DNA of 64,000 nt from Clostridia bacterium (GTDB lineage Bacteria > Bacillota > Clostridia > Acetivibrionales > STF1-152), in the NCBI GenBank assembly GCA_028280575.1, contig JANQLN010000021.1:1-64000 (forward strand), given 5' to 3'. A model generated the notes under the pieces. It had not been told where the DNA came from. It made no database searches and saw only the letters and a program-made list of their open reading frames with translations. The translations under genes and the position numbers were made by a program. Positions 15,906 to 25,445 of this stretch are shown here, one piece after another. Within the stretch, counting starts at the first letter, position 1, and each line of letters begins with the position of its first letter.

Positions 15906-16997
15906 TCACTTGAATCTGTTGCGTCTTAAAAACGTAGGTATGTCAAGCTCATCTTCTGAAAACATATTAGCTTTGCTATCTTCTTTCGGCCTGCTTTCAG
16001 CTTCTTTCTTTTCTAAATCACCAACTGTCTTTTTAAATACGGGATTTTTATCAAAACCGGTTGCAATAACCGTTATTAAAAGCTCATCCTTTAAATTTTC
16101 ATCAATTACGGCACCAAATATTATATTGGCATCAGGGTCGGCAGACTTTTGAACTAATTCTGCAGCCAGGTTGACTTCAAATATTCCCAGGTCAGCTCCT
16201 CCGGTAATATTTAATAAAACTCCCCTGGCACCTTCAATTGAGGTTTCCAGTAAAGGGCTTTGGATGGCCTGGTTTGCAGCTTCTTCAGCCCTGTTTTCAC
16301 CTGCCGCTCTTCCTATTCCCATATGAGCCAGCCCTGTCTCCAGCATAATTGTTTTAACATCTGCAAAATCAAGGTTTACCAGCCCGGGAACGGCTATTAA
16401 ATCAGATATGCCCTGGACACCCTGCCTTAAAACATCATCGGCTATTTTAAATGCATCAATAATCGAAGTTTTCTTTTCAGCCACTTGAAGAAGCCTGTCA
16501 TTTGGTATTGTAACCAGGGTGTCAACAGTAGATTTTAAATTCTCAATGCCCCTTTCCGCGTGCTGCATCCTCCTTCTTCCTTCAAACATAAAAGGTTTGG
16601 TTACAACACCCACTGTAAGTATACCCATTTCTTTTGCAATTTGAGCGACCACAGGTGTTGCACCCGTTCCTGTTCCCCCTCCCATGCCTGCAGTTACAAA
16701 AACCATATCCGCACCTTTTATGGATTGACCTATTTCATCCTTGCTTTCTTCTGCCGCCTTTTCTCCGATATCAGGATTGGCACCTGCTCCCAGTCCTTTT
16801 GTAAGTTTGTCTCCAATTTGTATTTTAGTATTTGCTTTTGAAAGGAAGAGTGCTTGTTTATCAGTGTTTATAGAAATGAATTCAACACCTCGAAGACCTG
16901 CTGAAATCATTCTATTAACGGCATTATTCCCACCGCCTCCAACACCGACAACCTTTATCTGTGCAAATTGTTCCATATCAATATCAAATTCAAGCAA
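15906..16997 (-). CDS. ftsZ: Cell division protein FtsZ
   Basis: The tubulin-like GTPase that forms the division ring. Visible motifs are [14 protein letters not shown] near 17-30, the tubulin signature GGGTGTG at 106-112, the T7 loop ([11 protein letters not shown]) and the conserved C-terminal peptide DIPTFLRR. I choose the TTG at 16997 because AAGGGGG lies eight bases upstream and the product then begins [16 protein letters not shown] as in related clostridia; an ATG nine codons upstream would place the ribosome site inside the gene. 363 residues. ftsA is absent from this locus. Confidence 0.97.
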   Translation of the reverse strand: MLEFDIDMEQFAQIKVVGVGGGGNNAVNRMISAGLRGVEFISINTDKQALFLSKANTKIQIGDKLTKGLGAGANPDIGEKAAEESKDEIGQSIKGADMVFVTAGMGGGTGTGATPVVAQIAKEMGILTVGVVTKPFMFEGRRRMQHAERGIENLKSTVDTLVTIPNDRLLQVAEKKTSIIDAFKIADDVLRQGVQGISDLIAVPGLVNLDFADVKTIMLETGLAHMGIGRAAGENRAEEAANQAIQSPLLETSIEGARGVLLNITGGADLGIFEVNLAAELVQKSADPDANIIFGAVIDENLKDELLITVIATGFDKNPVFKKTVGDLEKKEAESRPKEDSKANMFSEDELDIPTFLRRNRFK

Positions 16998-17084
16998 TTT
17001 GTTTATCCCCCTTTGGCTTTTCATTTGTTAATTTACCTTTAATACTACTATTATAAACTATAACTCATTAAAAGTGTATTACTT

Positions 17085-17432
17085 TTAAAATTTATCTCCT
17101 TTAAACACTTTACCGAGTACATGTCTTCTAATTACCGCAAAATTTAAAAACAACCTGTTGCCAAATGCAAATATGGCGGCCAGGTATATCTGTATGCCCA
17201 GTTGATCTCCCAGATAAGCAAGTCCTGCTGCCAGCAGGGCATTACCAAAAAAGCCGGAAAGGAAAATTTTCATATTGAAATTCCCCTGTATGGTAGCGGC
17301 AATTCCTCCAAAAACTGAATCAAGTGCAGCCAATATGGCAACAGCAACATAATTTGAATACTGGAACGGGATATCATAAGGTATGAAAATACCAAGTATT
17401 ATTCCAATTATCAATCCAAAAATCGGTATCAT
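17085..17432 (-). CDS. sbp: Small basic protein Sbp (DUF1290)
   Basis: A 115-residue integral membrane protein with three hydrophobic segments (IFGLIIGIILGIFIP; VAVAILAALDSVFGGIAATI; GNALLAAGLAYLGDQLGIQI) and a basic end (RRHVLGKVFKGDKF). It matches the DUF1290/Sbp family found between ftsQ and ftsZ in many Firmicutes. Function is unknown but the location implies a link to envelope or division. A run of AAGGGGGAA lies 12-19 bases before the ATG. Confidence 0.88.
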   Translation of the reverse strand: MIPIFGLIIGIILGIFIPYDIPFQYSNYVAVAILAALDSVFGGIAATIQGNFNMKIFLSGFFGNALLAAGLAYLGDQLGIQIYLAAIFAFGNRLFLNFAVIRRHVLGKVFKGDKF

Positions 17433-17548
17433 CTAAGCAACATTCCCCCTTTGATATTAAACACATACCAACTCCCATGGAAAATATCCACAAATACTTA
17501 AAGCCTTCCGGCAGCTTTTTTACTTTAATCCCCGTCCAAGCAGTTTTT

Positions 17549-18358
17549 TTACCGCGTAGTACTGCTGCTGAATATAGGTTCTCTTCCTGATGAAAAATCC
17601 AAAACTCCTTTTTCATTTTCATCAATTTGATTAACAAATAAATGCTTAATCATTTTTACAGAATACTCTATATCCTCATACATGTCAAGCTTTACAATAA
17701 TTCTAGAGTCTACCATTATATGAACATTGTTACTGCTTGAAGTATCAAAATGTTCTATATTTTCCAAAAGTTTAAAATTTGTTGCTTCATCGTCCTTCCT
17801 GGTGATTTTTACAAATTCCACTGCATAGCTGAAAAGCTCCATATCATTGGTTTCAATAGCATGTCCCAATTTAAAGCTGTCTACATCCATCCCCTTTAAT
17901 ACCGGCAGTGGAAAAACAGCCGGATTTTCAATAGTATCTGCAACGTAGCCGTTATTATCAATAACCAGATAAAGTTCCATATATTTAATAAGAAAAACAG
18001 GCACTCTTTCTATAATATTTATACTGACCGTATCCGGCAGTATATATTTAACTACAACCTCGTCAATATATGAAAGCTTTTTCAGCAAACTATTCTCAAT
18101 GGAATTATACCTTAGAGATATAATATTCTCAAAGCCCGGCCCGATATTTTTAAATCCGTTTAAATTTGTTTGTATTGCTGCGGCTTCCTTTATTCTTTCT
18201 TCGGAATAATAGCTGTTTCCATATACTTCAACATGGATTATATTAAAAACAGGCGACATTATCAGCAATATGGCTACTGCTGCAAACAAGGCTGCCGGTA
18301 CTAATATTTTTGCTGTTTTATTTTGAGTGTTTTTCTTGTTTTTATCCTTTGATTTCAT
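17549..18358 (-). CDS. ftsQ: Cell division protein FtsQ/DivIB
   Basis: The product has a short basic cytoplasmic head (MKSKDKNKKNTQNKTAK), one transmembrane helix (ILVPAALFAAVAILLIM), a POTRA domain (FNIIHVEVYGNSYYSEERIK) and the beta domain (LPDTVSINIIERVPVFLIKY, LVIDNNGYV). It is a divisome scaffold linking FtsL and FtsB to septal synthesis. The start at 18358 is chosen so that the head is short and GGGAAG precedes it. The gene begins four bases after the truncated murA. Confidence 0.88.
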   Translation of the reverse strand: MKSKDKNKKNTQNKTAKILVPAALFAAVAILLIMSPVFNIIHVEVYGNSYYSEERIKEAAAIQTNLNGFKNIGPGFENIISLRYNSIENSLLKKLSYIDEVVVKYILPDTVSINIIERVPVFLIKYMELYLVIDNNGYVADTIENPAVFPLPVLKGMDVDSFKLGHAIETNDMELFSYAVEFVKITRKDDEATNFKLLENIEHFDTSSSNNVHIMVDSRIIVKLDMYEDIEYSVKMIKHLFVNQIDENEKGVLDFSSGREPIFSSSTTR

Positions 18359-18362
18359 CAAA

Positions 18363-19295
18363 TTATTCTTCCCTTTTAATAACTGCTCCAATTGAAGAAA
18401 GATCAGCTTCAATACTTTCATATCCTCTATCAACATGAGTCGTATTTTCAACTATAGTTTTACCTTCAGCAACCAGACCCGACAAAACCAGTCCTGCACC
18501 ACCCCTTAAATCTCTGGCTGTTACATTTGCACCAACCAGCCTATCCACACCTTTAACAACGGCAATCCTTCCCTGCACTTTGATATCTGCTCCCATCCTC
18601 AGCAATTCCTCTACATGCTTGTACCTGTTTTCGAATACGGTTTCAACAACAATACTTGTTCCCCTTGCAGTTGTCAGCATAGATACAATTTGAGCCTGCA
18701 TATCTGTAGGAAAACCTGGATAGGGCAAAGTTCTGATGATATCTATATACTCAAGTCTGTCAGGCCCTTTAATATGTATTAGGTTGTTGTGTTCACTTAT
18801 ATGGCAGCCGCTTTCTTTCATAGTATAAATAATGGACCTGAAATGCTCAGGTATAACATTTCTAAGGACAACATCCCCCCCTGTCATAGCTGCAGCCGTC
18901 ATATAAGTTCCTGCAACTATCCTGTCGGGAATAATATTCTTATCAACGCTTTTTAAACACTTTTCCACCCCTTCAATCCTGATTACACCTGAGCCGGCAC
19001 CTGAAACCCTGGCCCCCATTTTCCTTAAATAATTCTGCAAATCAATTATTTCAGGTTCTTTTGCCGCATTTCTTACATATGTTACACCATCTGCAAATAC
19101 CGAAGTAAGGATAATATTTTCCGTAGCCCCAACACTGGGATAGTCAAGATGTATATCACACCCTTTTATTACGGAAGCTTTACAGGTGATAAATCCTCCC
19201 ACAGCATCATTGACTTCAACACCCATTTTCCTTAAAGCTTTTATATGTAAATCAATGGGCCTCGGGCCAATTTCACATCCACCCGGATGTGTATC
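18363..19295 (-). pseudogene. murA: 5'-truncated murA
   Basis: The frame from 19295 encodes about 310 residues of UDP-N-acetylglucosamine 1-carboxyvinyltransferase, beginning right at the active-site loop (HPGGCEIGPRPIDLHIKALR, the catalytic cysteine) and continuing through FPTDMQAQIVS and RDLRGGAGLVLSGLVAEG to a normal end. A stop codon (TAA, 19298-19296) lies directly upstream and the next 170 bases are non-coding and AT-rich, so the first 110 or so residues, with the substrate-binding lysine/asparagine of the N-terminal domain, are missing. An internal ATG at 19226 could give 287 residues without the cysteine. A second complete murA elsewhere would be needed. Confidence 0.8.
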
Positions 19296-19314
19296 TTAAT
19301 TGGCACTTACAGAT

Positions 19315-19343
19315 ATTTTATCATTTATATATTAATGTATCAA
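19315..19343 (-). promoter_or_regulatory. Sigma-A-type promoter driving truncated murA-ftsQ
   Basis: TTGATA (19343-19338) and TAAAAT (19320-19315) are separated by 17 bases on the minus strand. Transcription would start near 19308, only about a dozen bases before the first codon of the murA remnant, so the downstream ftsQ-sbp-ftsZ genes can still be expressed. Confidence 0.6.
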
Positions 19344-19390
19344 TATTTATCACTTTAGAATGGGAAATAAATGTGAAAAGTAATACTTTA

Positions 19391-19420
19391 TTTACTTTAA
19401 AATGTAAGCTATACTATAAT
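19391..19420 (+). promoter_or_regulatory. Promoter candidate for murT-gatD
   Basis: A perfect TATAAT at 19415-19420 lies about 55 bases before the murT start; the -35 region (TTACTT at 19392-19397) is a weak match at 17-base spacing. Confidence 0.45.
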
Positions 19421-19475
19421 ATAAAACAACATTGCTTGGATAACATGGCAAATTGCCCATAACAGGTGGATTTAA

Positions 19476-20879
19476 ATGAAAATAGGACTTATATTTACAT
19501 TAATAATATCAAAGCTTCTAACAAGATTGCTCAGGCTTATAAATAGGGGCGGAACAACGTTGCCGGGAAAAATTGCATGCAAGATATACCCTGAAGTTAC
19601 GAAAATCCTGGCAGACAGGCATACTATTATAATGATAACCGGTACTAACGGCAAAACAACTACCGCCAGAATTATTGGCCAAATACTAAAGGAAAACGGT
19701 ATTGACTATATTGAAAATAAGTCCGGTGCCAACCTTTTAAGCGGCGTCACAACAACTCTCATAGAATCCGTATCCGTTTCAGGTAAAAGCAAAAGTGAAA
19801 TTGCTTTACTGGAAATTGATGAAGCTGCTTTCAAGCAAGTCAGTTCCTTCATACACCCTTACCTTCTGGTTGTAACAAATTTTTTCAGGGACCAGCTTGA
19901 CAGGTATGGTGAGCTGTACACTACGGTAAAGGGTGTTGCATCAGGTATTTTAAAAAATCCTCAAACCAGGCTTGTTTTGAATGGGGATGACTCACTTTGC
20001 GCCTCCCTTGGTGTTGATTGCAAAAATGAAATACTGTATTACGGCATCGACCGGACCGCATTGACCTCCGGTGAAAATAAAATTAATTCCGATGCAGCTT
20101 TTTGTATCTTCTGTAAAAGCAAATATACTTATACCACCCATTCATATGCTCACCTCGGATGGTATGAATGCAATGTATGCGGATACCGGCACCCGGGCTT
20201 GCAGGTATCGTGCAGTGAAATAATTGAATTGTCAAATGAATATTCCTTTATAAAAATCAATATAAAGGACTCTGATAAAAACCGTGAAAAAATTTATGCT
20301 GACGCATCCATTAATTTGCCTGGTATATACAACATCTATAACGCACTTGCCGCCACTGCGTGTGCATGTATCATGAACCTGCCTGTAAGTAACAGCCTGA
20401 AAGCACTTTCAATTTTCAAGTGTGGCTTTGGCAGGATGGAAACTCTATATGCGGAGGATATTGAGCTTAAAGTGATACTGGTTAAAAACCCCACGGGCTT
20501 TAATCAGGTCATAGACTATCTTTTAACCGAACCGGACAAATTAATCTGTACTTTTCTTATTAACGACAATTATGCCGACGGAACAGATATATCATGGCTA
20601 TGGGATGTTGAATTTGAAAAATTGCAAAGTATGGGTAAAAAAATATGCAAACTGTATACCAGCGGTACAAGGGCAGAAGATATGGCTGTCAGGCTTAAAT
20701 ATGCAGGAATGGAAAAAAAAAGCATATGTATGGAAAAAAACTATGATAAACTATTGGATAAACTGGTTAAGGAAAACAAGGAAAAGATAAAAGTTTACCT
20801 TTTGCCAACTTATACTTCCATGATGGATCTAAGAAAAATACTTGCATCCAGGTTCGATCTGCCGGATTTTTGGAAATAG
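19476..20879 (+). CDS. murT: Lipid II isoglutaminyl synthase subunit MurT
   Basis: A 467-residue Mur-ligase-like protein: ATP-binding GTNGKTT at 56-62, central ligase domain, a zinc ribbon with cysteines at 210, 213, 232 and 235 inserted as in MurT, and the C-terminal DUF1727 domain. With GatD it amidates the D-glutamate of lipid II to D-isoglutamine in the cytoplasm, using glutamine. The gatD gene follows after nine bases. AGGTGG precedes the ATG. It is divergent from the truncated murA. Confidence 0.93.
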   Translation: MKIGLIFTLIISKLLTRLLRLINRGGTTLPGKIACKIYPEVTKILADRHTIIMITGTNGKTTTARIIGQILKENGIDYIENKSGANLLSGVTTTLIESVSVSGKSKSEIALLEIDEAAFKQVSSFIHPYLLVVTNFFRDQLDRYGELYTTVKGVASGILKNPQTRLVLNGDDSLCASLGVDCKNEILYYGIDRTALTSGENKINSDAAFCIFCKSKYTYTTHSYAHLGWYECNVCGYRHPGLQVSCSEIIELSNEYSFIKINIKDSDKNREKIYADASINLPGIYNIYNALAATACACIMNLPVSNSLKALSIFKCGFGRMETLYAEDIELKVILVKNPTGFNQVIDYLLTEPDKLICTFLINDNYADGTDISWLWDVEFEKLQSMGKKICKLYTSGTRAEDMAVRLKYAGMEKKSICMEKNYDKLLDKLVKENKEKIKVYLLPTYTSMMDLRKILASRFDLPDFWK

Positions 20880-20888
20880 GAGGTTATT

Positions 20889-21638
20889 ATGCATGATATC
20901 AAGATATGCCATCTTTACCCTGAGCTTTTGAATATGTACGGTGACAGGGGAAATATTATGGCTCTCAAAAAAAGGGCCCAATGGAGGAATATTAATGTAC
21001 AGGTTTTGACTATTTCACTTGGAGACTACTTTTCGCCCCTGGATTATGATCTGGTCTTTATGGGCGGCGGGCAGGATTACGAGCAGGAAATAATACAAAA
21101 TGACATACTTGATATTAAAGGTGATAACATTATAAAAGCTATAGAGGATAATAAAGTTTTTCTTTGTATTTGCGGCGGTTACCAGCTATTGGGCAAATAC
21201 TATAAAACCTGGGACGAAAAGCAAATTGAATTTCTTGGAGCCCTTGATTTATGGACTATCGGGAGTGAAAAAAGAATGATCGGCAATATGATAATGGAGT
21301 GTGATTTTCTGCCTGGAGAAAACAGCGGCAAACAGGTAGTCGGGTTTGAAAACCACTCCGGGTGTACTTATCTCGGCCCATCTGTCAAACCGCTTGGAAA
21401 AGTGATTAAAGGCTATGGAAACAATGGTGAAGACGGTTATGAGGGGGCTATTTATAAAAATGTTTACTGTTCCTATTCCCACGGCAGCCTTCTTCCTAAA
21501 AACCCTGCCTTGACCGACCATTTGCTTTCACTAGCCCTTAAACAAAAGTACGGTGATTTTGAAGGTCTTGACCCTTTGGATGACTCAATTGAATACAAGG
21601 CACACGACTCTGTGATAAAGCGGGTATTACGAGAATAA
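20889..21638 (+). CDS. gatD: Lipid II isoglutaminyl synthase glutaminase subunit GatD
   Basis: A 249-residue class I glutamine amidotransferase of the CobB/CobQ type. The nucleophile cysteine is in CICGGYQLLG (C95) and the catalytic histidine in CSYSHGSLLPKNP (H198). It supplies ammonia to MurT. The ribosome site AGGAGG precedes the ATG, nine bases after murT, so the two form an operon. The end overlaps the convergent HAD gene by 12 bases. Confidence 0.93.
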   Translation: MHDIKICHLYPELLNMYGDRGNIMALKKRAQWRNINVQVLTISLGDYFSPLDYDLVFMGGGQDYEQEIIQNDILDIKGDNIIKAIEDNKVFLCICGGYQLLGKYYKTWDEKQIEFLGALDLWTIGSEKRMIGNMIMECDFLPGENSGKQVVGFENHSGCTYLGPSVKPLGKVIKGYGNNGEDGYEGAIYKNVYCSYSHGSLLPKNPALTDHLLSLALKQKYGDFEGLDPLDDSIEYKAHDSVIKRVLRE

Positions 21639-22451
21639 TTTTTTTAAGCATTGGGCAACTCCGTCTTCATCATTACTGCCGATTATTTTGTCGGCAGCTT
21701 CCTTTAATCTGGGATGGGCATTGTCTACGGCATAGCTCTCGTCTGCAGCCTCAAACATGTTCAAATCATTTAAATTGTCCCCGAAGCAAATTAGCTTTTT
21801 TGCATCAAGGTATTCCCTGAGAAATATAATCCCGTTTTTTTTAGTAGCCTTTCTACTCATTGACTCCATAAGAAAAAAGCCTTTGTTATATACATCCTCA
21901 TAGTAATGACAACACATCCTTACGTCATTGCTAATAGATTTGTATAAGCCGTTCAATTTTTTTTCTTTCTCAATTATATTAATATGTATGATTTTCATAC
22001 CTTCAAGAGCCGGGTATTTGTCTACCAATGCAAACCGCTTATCTCCAAGTTTTAATCTTTCGTTAACAAATATTTCCTGGCATTTATTTACGGCTCCCTT
22101 GTAGAATATTTTTTCCCTGCCAAATTTGTCTTTTGCAAATACCCAGGGTGAAACTCCGTGTTTTTCATACTCAATAATAACATTTTCCGCCAGTTTGTTA
22201 TCAAGGTAATTCTCCACTATATATTCTCCACACACAGGATCATATATAAAAATTCCATTCATAAGTATCAGGGGTAATTTCAAGTTGACATTTTTAACAA
22301 GCGGTTTACAGGATGTAATACTGCGGGCGGTAGCTATCGTAAAATTCAGCCCCCGGCTTATCAGTTTATTTAATATAGACACAGACCTTTCACTTATTTC
22401 CATAGAAGAATTCATTAAAGTTCCGTCCAGGTCCGAAATAAATAGATACAT
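21627..22451 (-). CDS. HAD-superfamily Cof-type phosphatase
   Basis: The 274-residue protein has motif I FISDLDGTLMNS (residues 3-14), motif II in FTIATARSI near 55, and motif III/IV in KLICFGDNLNDLNMFEAADE near 215, typical of Cof-like type IIB HAD hydrolases. They dephosphorylate sugar phosphates, nucleotides or cofactors; substrate is not predictable. GGGAGG precedes the ATG. It is a single gene transcribed toward gatD. Confidence 0.88.
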   Translation of the reverse strand: MYLFISDLDGTLMNSSMEISERSVSILNKLISRGLNFTIATARSITSCKPLVKNVNLKLPLILMNGIFIYDPVCGEYIVENYLDNKLAENVIIEYEKHGVSPWVFAKDKFGREKIFYKGAVNKCQEIFVNERLKLGDKRFALVDKYPALEGMKIIHINIIEKEKKLNGLYKSISNDVRMCCHYYEDVYNKGFFLMESMSRKATKKNGIIFLREYLDAKKLICFGDNLNDLNMFEAADESYAVDNAHPRLKEAADKIIGSNDEDGVAQCLKKLFS

Positions 22452-22817
22452 TAAAACCTCCCAAAAACATCATGTCCCGACTATCCATATTACAGGCAAG
22501 CAGATACGGGCTTGCTGAAAAACCTTTTCTTTGCCTCTTTTCTCTATATTATACATTAAGTTAAAATTAATATCACTATGTTCCTGGCATTTTTTTTAAA
22601 AAAACTATGTATAAATATTCTTTGTTTACTAAATACTATTTTCTATGGAATGTCCTTAATTTTTGCAATGCGGCTTTTTAACCGCACAGAGCTTTCTGGT
22701 AAATCTATAAAGTCATATTGTATAAAATTATTGCGTTACATATGATACTACGGCAAGCTGAATTTAAAATATTTTTCGCCGCAGTAATAGTAAAAAACTC
22801 ATGAAGGGAGTAATTAG
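22452..22817. other. Divergent intergenic region, 366 bases
   Basis: Holds the regulatory regions of the HAD gene (minus) and the coat gene pair (plus). A CATATGATA sequence at 22738-22746 matches the -10 consensus CATAnnnTA of sporulation sigma-K promoters and lies about 70 bases before the first coat gene; this fits late mother-cell expression but the -35 is not clear. No open frame or RNA was recognised. Confidence 0.4.
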
Positions 22818-23003
22818 ATGACACAGCTTAATGAAATGGAATTACAGAATTTAAGGCATTTGATAGGATCACACGAAACTGCTTTCCAAAAACTTAACCA
22901 ATATGCCCAGCAATGCATGGACCCGCAGGTTAAGCAGATGTTCCAGCAGTCGGCCGACGAAGCAAAAAATACAAAACAAAAATTAATGTCATTTCTTGGA
23001 TAA
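22818..23003 (+). CDS. Small CotF-like spore coat protein
   Basis: The 61-residue helical protein (ELQNLRHLIGSHETAFQKLN, MDPQVKQMFQQSADEAKNTK) is Gln-rich and resembles the small ferritin-like/CotF-type coat proteins that occur in pairs in clostridia. GAAGGGAG precedes the ATG. The next gene starts 14 bases later and is of the same kind, so the two are an operon. Assignment rests on composition, size, pairing and the possible sigma-K promoter. Confidence 0.7.
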   Translation: MTQLNEMELQNLRHLIGSHETAFQKLNQYAQQCMDPQVKQMFQQSADEAKNTKQKLMSFLG

Positions 23004-23017
23004 AAGGAGGGAATGTA

Positions 23018-23260
23018 ATGCAGGAAAAAGATATGGTAAATGATGTATTATCCCAGGTTAACAGCAGTTTAACAGGTTACTCAAACGTAATTGCACAAGC
23101 CAGTAATCCCCAGTTCAGACAAACTATACAGCAAATCAGGAACAACTGTGAAACATATCAGTATGAGCTTTATAAACTGGCGGAAGAAAAAGGGTATTAC
23201 AAACCGGCACAAATGGCCAACCAAAACGAAGTGCAGCAGATTAAATCACACTTCCAGTAA
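23018..23260 (+). CDS. CotF family spore coat protein
   Basis: An 80-residue protein with the CotF pattern: KDMVNDVLSQVNSSLTGYSN, then ASNPQFRQTIQQIRNNCETY and QYELYKLAEEKGYYKPA, the aromatic-rich end seen in this family (Y-x-x-A). It is expected in the spore coat. An AAAGGAGGG ribosome site precedes the ATG. A strong terminator follows. Confidence 0.8.
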   Translation: MQEKDMVNDVLSQVNSSLTGYSNVIAQASNPQFRQTIQQIRNNCETYQYELYKLAEEKGYYKPAQMANQNEVQQIKSHFQ

Positions 23261-23275
23261 TACTTAAAAGCAACG

Positions 23276-23321
23276 ATAATGCCGGTCCTGGTTAAAATGC
23301 TCCGGGACCGGCATTATTTTT
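23276..23321. terminator. Bidirectional terminator between coat genes and ppk
   Basis: ATAATGCCGGTCC (23276-23288) pairs with GGACCGGCATTAT (23305-23317), followed by TTTT on the plus strand; the mirrored A-run serves the minus strand. The ppk stop codon (23292) lies in its loop. Confidence 0.85.
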
Positions 23322-25409
23322 CAACTGTTCTTCATTTTCAGTAATAACTTCATTCATTTTTTTAACGGCCTCCTCAGTAAAATATTCCTGGCTGTTTAAC
23401 TGTTCATCTCCTTTAAAGCTCACTCTTGTATACGTCCCGTCACTGTTCATCAGCCTGGCTTTAACGCTGTCGTCAAGGTATACTTCCAGTATGTCCAATA
23501 ACCTTTTTTGCAATTTGGGATTTTCAACAGGAAAAAGCAGTTCAACCCTCCCGTCCAGGTTTCTGTTCATCCAATCCGCACTGGAGAGGTATATAAGCTC
23601 GTCACCTGCATTACTAAAATAGTAAATTCGAGTATGCTCCAAATATCTTCCAACTATGCTTCTTACCCTGATATTTTCACTAACATCTTTTATTCCGGGC
23701 GTTAAACAGCATATGCCTCTTACAATCAAATCAATTTCAACTCCGGCACATGATGCATCATACAAATTATCTATTATTTCTTCATCAACAAGTGAATTGA
23801 GCTTTGTAATTATTCTTGCCCGTTTCCCTTCTTTTGCTATTTTGATTTCATTGTTAATCAGTTCAATAAATTTTGCTCTCAGGTCTACAGGTGCAATTAC
23901 TACCTTATAAAGCTTTGTAGGCTTTGAGTATCCGGAAAGCATATTGAAAATTGAAGATATATCTGCTCCGACATATAAATTGGAAGTGAAAAGCCCCATA
24001 TCTGTATATAATTTCGCCGTCACATCATTATAGTTACCGGTTCCCATGTGTACATATCTTTTTATTCCTTCTTCTTCTCTTTTCACAATCAACAGGATTT
24101 TACAGTGTGTTTTCAATCCGAGCAGCCCGTATATTACATGGCAGCCGGCCATTTCCAGCCTTTTTGCCCAGAGTATGTTATTTTCTTCATCAAACCTTGC
24201 TTTTAATTCAACCAGTACGGTAACCTGCTTTCCGTTTTCTGCCGCCTGTGCAAGAGCTTCAACTATTGGGGATTTGCCGCTTACCCTGTACAAGGTTTGC
24301 TTTATTGCCAATACGCCAGGGTCCCGGGACGCACGCTGCACCATTTCGATAACCGGATCAAAGCTTTCAAAGGGATGATGCACCAGGATATCTTTTTCAC
24401 TGATAATTTCAAAAATATCCCTTTCAAAAAAATCCGGAGATTGCTGTGGTACATATGCTTCATAATTAAGCTTGTCTTTAAATTTCATCCTGCCTATCTT
24501 CATTAGAAAAGTTATATCCAGAGGTCCGTCAATGCTGTATATTCCTTCAGCAGGAACATCAAATTCCTTAACCAGTATATCCAAAAGATTCTTATTCATA
24601 TCCCTTTCGACTTCAAGCCTGATAACTCTGCCCCATTTTCTTTTTTTCAAAAATTGTTCTATTGCTTGCAAAAGATCCTCCGCACCTTCTTCATCCAGGC
24701 TCTGGTCGGCATTTCGAGTAATCCTGTAACAGCAGATGGTAAGGACATTGTGCCCTGTAAACAGGGTATCTATAAACATCTTAATTACATCCTCTAAGAG
24801 TATATAATAGATAAACTCATCTGTTGAAGGTAATTTTATAAACCTTCCAAGTACAGAGGGAACCTGTACCGTACCGAATATTTTTTCAGCTTTATCCTCA
24901 CTGTTTTCAAGCATTAATGCAATATTAAGGCTCTTGTTGAGAACCAGCGGAAATGGCCTGCTCTGGTCAACAACCATGGGGGTGATAACCGGATATATAT
25001 TCCTGTTATAATAATTCCTTACATACTCAATCTGGTTTTCATCCAGGTCATCCGGCTTTAAAAAGTTAATATTCTCCATTTTAAGCTGTCTGATTAGATG
25101 CTTGTTATAACAATCATATTGATCTTCAACCATTTCGTGTACCCTTGCTGATATTTTCCTAACCTGCTCCTCCGGAGTAATGCCTGATATGTCAGGCTTA
25201 CGAAATCCGGCAAGTACCTGGTCATATAATGAAGCCACCCTTACCATGAAAAATTCGTCAAGATTTGAACTGACAATGGACAAAAACTTCAATCTTTCAA
25301 ATAAAGGATTATTCTTTTTATCAAATGCTTCTTCTAAAACTCTTTCATTAAACTCCAACCAGCTTAATTCCCTGTTTATATAATTTTCATGTTTATATTT
25401 GCCAGCCAT
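23292..25409 (-). CDS. ppk: Polyphosphate kinase Ppk1
   Basis: A 705-residue polyphosphate kinase: N-terminal INRELSWLEFNERVLEEA, then the phospholipase D-like catalytic domains with RASRDPGVLAIKQTLYRVSG, GLKTHCKILLIVKR (autophosphorylated histidine), HMGTGNYNDVTAKLYTDMGL and the C-terminal YFSNAGDELIYLSSADWMNR. It reversibly makes polyphosphate from ATP. Length and motifs are complete. It is followed upstream by a Ppx-like gene only 36 bases away on the same strand, so synthesis and turnover are co-transcribed. The stop lies inside the terminator. Confidence 0.95.
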   Translation of the reverse strand: MAGKYKHENYINRELSWLEFNERVLEEAFDKKNNPLFERLKFLSIVSSNLDEFFMVRVASLYDQVLAGFRKPDISGITPEEQVRKISARVHEMVEDQYDCYNKHLIRQLKMENINFLKPDDLDENQIEYVRNYYNRNIYPVITPMVVDQSRPFPLVLNKSLNIALMLENSEDKAEKIFGTVQVPSVLGRFIKLPSTDEFIYYILLEDVIKMFIDTLFTGHNVLTICCYRITRNADQSLDEEGAEDLLQAIEQFLKKRKWGRVIRLEVERDMNKNLLDILVKEFDVPAEGIYSIDGPLDITFLMKIGRMKFKDKLNYEAYVPQQSPDFFERDIFEIISEKDILVHHPFESFDPVIEMVQRASRDPGVLAIKQTLYRVSGKSPIVEALAQAAENGKQVTVLVELKARFDEENNILWAKRLEMAGCHVIYGLLGLKTHCKILLIVKREEEGIKRYVHMGTGNYNDVTAKLYTDMGLFTSNLYVGADISSIFNMLSGYSKPTKLYKVVIAPVDLRAKFIELINNEIKIAKEGKRARIITKLNSLVDEEIIDNLYDASCAGVEIDLIVRGICCLTPGIKDVSENIRVRSIVGRYLEHTRIYYFSNAGDELIYLSSADWMNRNLDGRVELLFPVENPKLQKRLLDILEVYLDDSVKARLMNSDGTYTRVSFKGDEQLNSQEYFTEEAVKKMNEVITENEEQLKNNAGPGAF

Positions 25410-25445
25410 TTTACCATCCTCATCACCAATATATAAATATTGCTC

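Noticed and set aside
17374..17637. Minus-strand frame of 87 codons overlapping ftsQ and sbp
   Set aside because: It overlaps both real genes in another frame, lacks a ribosome site and has unnatural Trp/Cys-rich composition.
22738..22746. Firm sigma-K promoter call
   Set aside because: CATATGATA fits the -10 pattern but no convincing -35 was found, so it is only noted in the intergenic entry.
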